A stretch of DNA of 64,000 bases from Caldilineales bacterium (GTDB taxonomy: Bacteria > Chloroflexota > Anaerolineae > J102): the NCBI GenBank assembly GCA_024102915.1, contig JAGFJG010000040.1:42717-106716 (forward strand), in the 5' to 3' direction. Shown here piece by piece: positions 61,173 through 64,000 of this stretch; the first letter of the stretch is position 1; the number at the start of each line of letters is the position of its first letter. The notes under the pieces were generated by a model. The model made no database searches. It saw only the letters and a list, made by a program, of their open reading frames with translations, and had not been told where the DNA came from. Both the position numbers and the translations under genes were made by a program.

Positions 61173-64000
61173 TCAGCCCGCCGTTCCCCCGCCAATCACC
61201 CCTCGCAACCGCCCCAGCGGCAGCGCCGCCCACACCGCCTCCATATCCCCGGCCTTGTGCGCGCCGGTGATGACGAGTCCAAGTAAATACACGCCGCCCG
61301 CCAACAGCGTCGCCAAAATCAGGCTGAACGGCCCCACCAGCACGAATGTCGCGGCCATCAACGCGCCCGCCAGCGCCTGCCGCCACAGCAAATCGAACCA
61401 GGGCAGCTTCGCCACGTGTTTGCGCACGGCGTAATAAAATGGGAACAGCAGGGCGAACTCGGACATAATCGTGATCACCGCCGCCGCGGGCGCGCCGTAG
61501 CGGGGGATGAAAATCAAGTTGCCCACGGTGTTGAAAATCACGCCGAAGATGAACGCCCGCGTGAGGAAGCGCTGCTGGCCCACGGCGATCAGCACGTAGT
61601 GCGTCACCGAATTGATAAAGCCGATGGGGATGCTGAGCACCAGGATGCGCAGCAGGATCACCGAGCCGGGGATATAGTCCGTGCCGCCCAGGATCAGGAT
61701 CAGCGGCCCGGCCAGGAAAAACACGGCCACGGCGATGGGAATGGCGATAATCGTCAGCAGGCGCAGAGCCAGCTTATAGGTGCGCAGCAGCGTGTTGGGC
61801 GAATCGGAGGCGAAGCGCGACATCACCGGGAAGATGGCCAGGGTGAAGTAGCTGGGGATGACGTTGAGGCCGTCGATGTATTTGTAAGCGGCGGAGTACA
61901 ACCCCACGCCATACACCCCCACCACCGCCGTGAGGATGAGCACGTCGATGCGCCAGAAGGCCGTGGCCAGCAGGTTGTTCAGCATCAGCGGATAGCTCTC
62001 GCCCAGCATCCAGCGCTGCAATTTCCAGTCGGTGCGGATGTGCGGGGATAGCAGGTGTTTGCGCAGCAGCGCGTACAGCCAGATCGACTGCACGATATTC
62101 ATCACCAGGCTGACAAGCGCCAGTCCCACGAATCCCCAGCCGATCACCAGCACCAGCGCGCCCAACGCCACCCGCGCCACCGCCATGAATGAGGCCACCG
62201 TGGCCGGATACTCCATCTGCTCGTAGGCGTTGAAAGTGGAGGAGAAGGCGTCGCTGAGGTTGGAGAAGAACAGCGCCAGGGCGAAGATGCCGATAGCGAG
62301 CACCGTGGCGTTGTCGATCGAGCCTGATTGCCAGTACAGCCAGGTGACAAAGGCCATGACCGGCAGCGCCATCGCCCACAGGATCGTGCGCAGGACGATG
62401 ACGTTGCCCAGGAATTGATTGGCGTTGTCGGCATCCTTTTTCCTGGCCAATTCCCGCGTCAGCAACGTGCCCAGGCCGAAGCGCACGATGATCTCGAACA
62501 GGGTGTAAAACTGCACGGCGAAGGTGTAAGCGCCAACGCCGGCCGGGTTGAGGATGCGCAGATAAAGCAGAGCAAATGCGTAGTCGATAAATTTGTTCAC
62601 GATCGACATGCTCATCGGTACCAACGAATTCTTGGCCACCCGCCGCACGTGCGCACCCTCGCCCTCGGTTTCACGATAATACCGACCCCAGGCCCACCAC
62701 CCCACCAATAACAGCAGGAAAATCGCCGCCAGGAAGCTGGCGTAAAGTCCCAATTTGAAGGACATGGGCGTGTAGTGGAAGCGCACGGCGTACCAGCCCG
62801 GCTCCGCCACATACACCGCCCGGAAATTGCCATTGGCCCGATAGATCGGCAACTCCGATTCATTGATGCCCGCGCCCTCGTCCACCGCCGCCAGCGGCCG
62901 GATATACGCCCGCCAGCCGGTGAAATGGGCGTCGTTGAGCACCAGCCAGCCGGGCGCGTCCACATCCACCTCGACCTCGGCTCCGTTCAACCCATACGAA
63001 CTGACGCGCACATCGCGCTTTTCGCCAAAGACTGCATCGGGCAGATCGGGCGCAGACGCCTCATCCAGCACGACCGTCTGCCGCAAATCCTGACTGCGGA
63101 TCACATCCCAGAGGTTGCCCTCGTCGGCGACCGCCGCCTGGGGCACGAACAACGCCCGGGGCACGGCATCCACATTCTCGTAGATTTTGACCTCGCCGTC
63201 GTAGGCCAGCCAATAGCCGGGGTTCGTGATTTCCTGCGTGGTGACCACGTAGCGCACGCCCAGCAGATCGAACAGCGGGTCGTCCAGCGCCGCCACGTTG
63301 GGCGCGTAAATCGGGGCGATGCGGTTGTAGAGCAGGTCGCCCTGCGTCTGCAACTGCGACATATATTCGGCGTACTGTTTGGGGATGATGGAATCGTAGC
63401 CGCGCACATCCTGATTCCAGTCCCACATGCCCAGATTGGCGTTGTAAGTTTTCTGTTCGTCGGGAAGCTGGAATGTGGTGAATCGCCAGGGCTGCTGGTC
63501 GAGCTGGCGTCTGGTCAGCCATTCCACCGCCGGGGGGCGAAATTCGAGTAGCGAGGGATTGACGCGCGGGTTGAAGACGAATCCGATCAGCCAGAGGTCG
63601 AGGACGAGCAACAGCAAGGCCGCCCCGTGCCAGACCCGCAACCCCACCGACCAGGTGTAGTCCTGATCGGCCAGGCGCTTCTCCTCGGCGCTGGCATCGA
63701 CCGCGCCGATCAAGGTGCGCTGGCCGAACGGCGACAGCGCCAACAACAGCACCAATCCCGACCCCAGAAGCATGAACCCGAATTGCAGCAATCGCCCGGC
63801 CTCATAGCTCCAGAATTGACCGCCGTCGCCAAAGGCCGCCTGCGCCAGATCGGAACCGGCGATCACGCGCTGGCCGAAGTCGATAAAGGGCGCGGACCAC
63901 ACCCGGCTGATCAGCAGAACGGCCAGCACAATCAGGCCCAAAATCGCCAGCGCCCAACCCCCCAGCCGCGCCGAGTCGGGATAGGTCAGGCGTCGCAGCC
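61173..64000 (-). CDS. Fusion of YfhO-like membrane protein with Wzx-type flippase, N-terminus beyond window
   Basis: The frame is open to the right edge of the window, so the start lies further on. The N-terminal part shown (to about 62,680) has membrane helices and a large beta-rich outside domain with the closing YfhO pattern (GWRAYIRPLAAVDEG, GWYAVRFHYTPMSFKLGLYASFL). The C-terminal part is a complete 12-helix oligosaccharide flippase (SIVNKFIDYAFALLYLRILN, FYTLFEIIVRFGLGTLLTRE). The two are separate genes in most genomes. The fusion may join lipid-linked glycan modification to its transport. It ends 157 bases from the DUF1801 gene. Confidence 0.85.
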   Translation of the reverse strand, partial: LRRLTYPDSARLGGWALAILGLIVLAVLLISRVWSAPFIDFGQRVIAGSDLAQAAFGDGGQFWSYEAGRLLQFGFMLLGSGLVLLLALSPFGQRTLIGAVDASAEEKRLADQDYTWSVGLRVWHGAALLLLVLDLWLIGFVFNPRVNPSLLEFRPPAVEWLTRRQLDQQPWRFTTFQLPDEQKTYNANLGMWDWNQDVRGYDSIIPKQYAEYMSQLQTQGDLLYNRIAPIYAPNVAALDDPLFDLLGVRYVVTTQEITNPGYWLAYDGEVKIYENVDAVPRALFVPQAAVADEGNLWDVIRSQDLRQTVVLDEASAPDLPDAVFGEKRDVRVSSYGLNGAEVEVDVDAPGWLVLNDAHFTGWRAYIRPLAAVDEGAGINESELPIYRANGNFRAVYVAEPGWYAVRFHYTPMSFKLGLYASFLAAIFLLLLVGWWAWGRYYRETEGEGAHVRRVAKNSLVPMSMSIVNKFIDYAFALLYLRILNPAGVGAYTFAVQFYTLFEIIVRFGLGTLLTRELARKKDADNANQFLGNVIVLRTILWAMALPVMAFVTWLYWQSGSIDNATVLAIGIFALALFFSNLSDAFSSTFNAYEQMEYPATVASFMAVARVALGALVLVIGWGFVGLALVSLVMNIVQSIWLYALLRKHLLSPHIRTDWKLQRWMLGESYPLMLNNLLATAFWRIDVLILTAVVGVYGVGLYSAAYKYIDGLNVIPSYFTLAIFPVMSRFASDSPNTLLRTYKLALRLLTIIAIPIAVAVFFLAGPLILILGGTDYIPGSVILLRILVLSIPIGFINSVTHYVLIAVGQQRFLTRAFIFGVIFNTVGNLIFIPRYGAPAAAVITIMSEFALLFPFYYAVRKHVAKLPWFDLLWRQALAGALMAATFVLVGPFSLILATLLAGGVYLLGLVITGAHKAGDMEAVWAALPLGRLRGVIGGGTAG

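Overview
The window is GC-rich, densely coded bacterial DNA. Its content suggests a member of the Chloroflexota, probably an Anaerolineae/Caldilinea-type lineage: long secreted proteins with Thr-Pro linkers, a C-terminal FYLPLV-type tail, a DUF2079 membrane protein, many GT4 glycosyltransferases, several toxin-antitoxin pairs and short degenerate repeats between genes. The assignment is inference from gene content, since no rRNA or tRNA is present. Both ends cut genes: ftsH at the left, and a YfhO-like/flippase fusion on the minus strand at the right.

Layout. 1-6.3 kb: the end of ftsH, then a membrane beta-propeller sensor ending in an AAA/STAND-type ATPase, followed by a second ATPase of the same family. 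6.4-9.9 kb: sugar aminotransferase and two glycosyltransferases. 10-13.3 kb: an ABC-2 exporter (ATPase, two permeases) with a decayed PemK-type toxin-antitoxin pair between the permease genes. 13.4-14.1 kb: intact PIN-domain toxin pair. 14.1-20.2 kb: envelope genes (small membrane protein, flippase-like UPF0104 protein, DUF2079 protein, receptor-type lipoprotein, GT4). 20.5-27.6 kb: secreted LysM protein, miaB, msrB, mscS, HAD phosphatase, a second PIN toxin pair and a sulfotransferase. 27.8-44.5 kb: mostly housekeeping genes (fhs, ppk, a queuosine-mannosyltransferase-like GT, mutY, a DprA-like protein, a Na/Pi-type transporter with a tandem Usp protein, a PA14/PKD/META surface protein, YigZ, a class I amidotransferase, greA, lysS). 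44.5-46.6 kb: a GH57 enzyme.

The most interesting locus is 46.7-54.4 kb. A promoter, a cobalamin riboswitch and an intrinsic terminator precede a compact operon. It encodes a secreted alpha/alpha-toroid protein, two secreted DUF4430-like proteins (one with a PEP-CTERM-like tail, one on a Thr-Pro stalk with a C-terminal membrane anchor), an EcfT, a fused double-ATPase EcfA and an S component, and ends with a DUF2461 gene. A toroid plus a DUF4430 domain is the architecture of animal intrinsic factor and transcobalamin. The locus therefore looks like a split, surface-displayed B12-capture system feeding an ECF importer.

From 54.5 kb to the end the DNA is accessory: an acyl-CoA-dehydrogenase-like gene, an AT-rich TIR-domain gene bounded by integron-attC-like sequences, a run of small metabolic genes, and the start of another polysaccharide region. 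Several families of short degenerate repeats lie in the gaps and in places supply the last codons or stop codon of adjacent genes.
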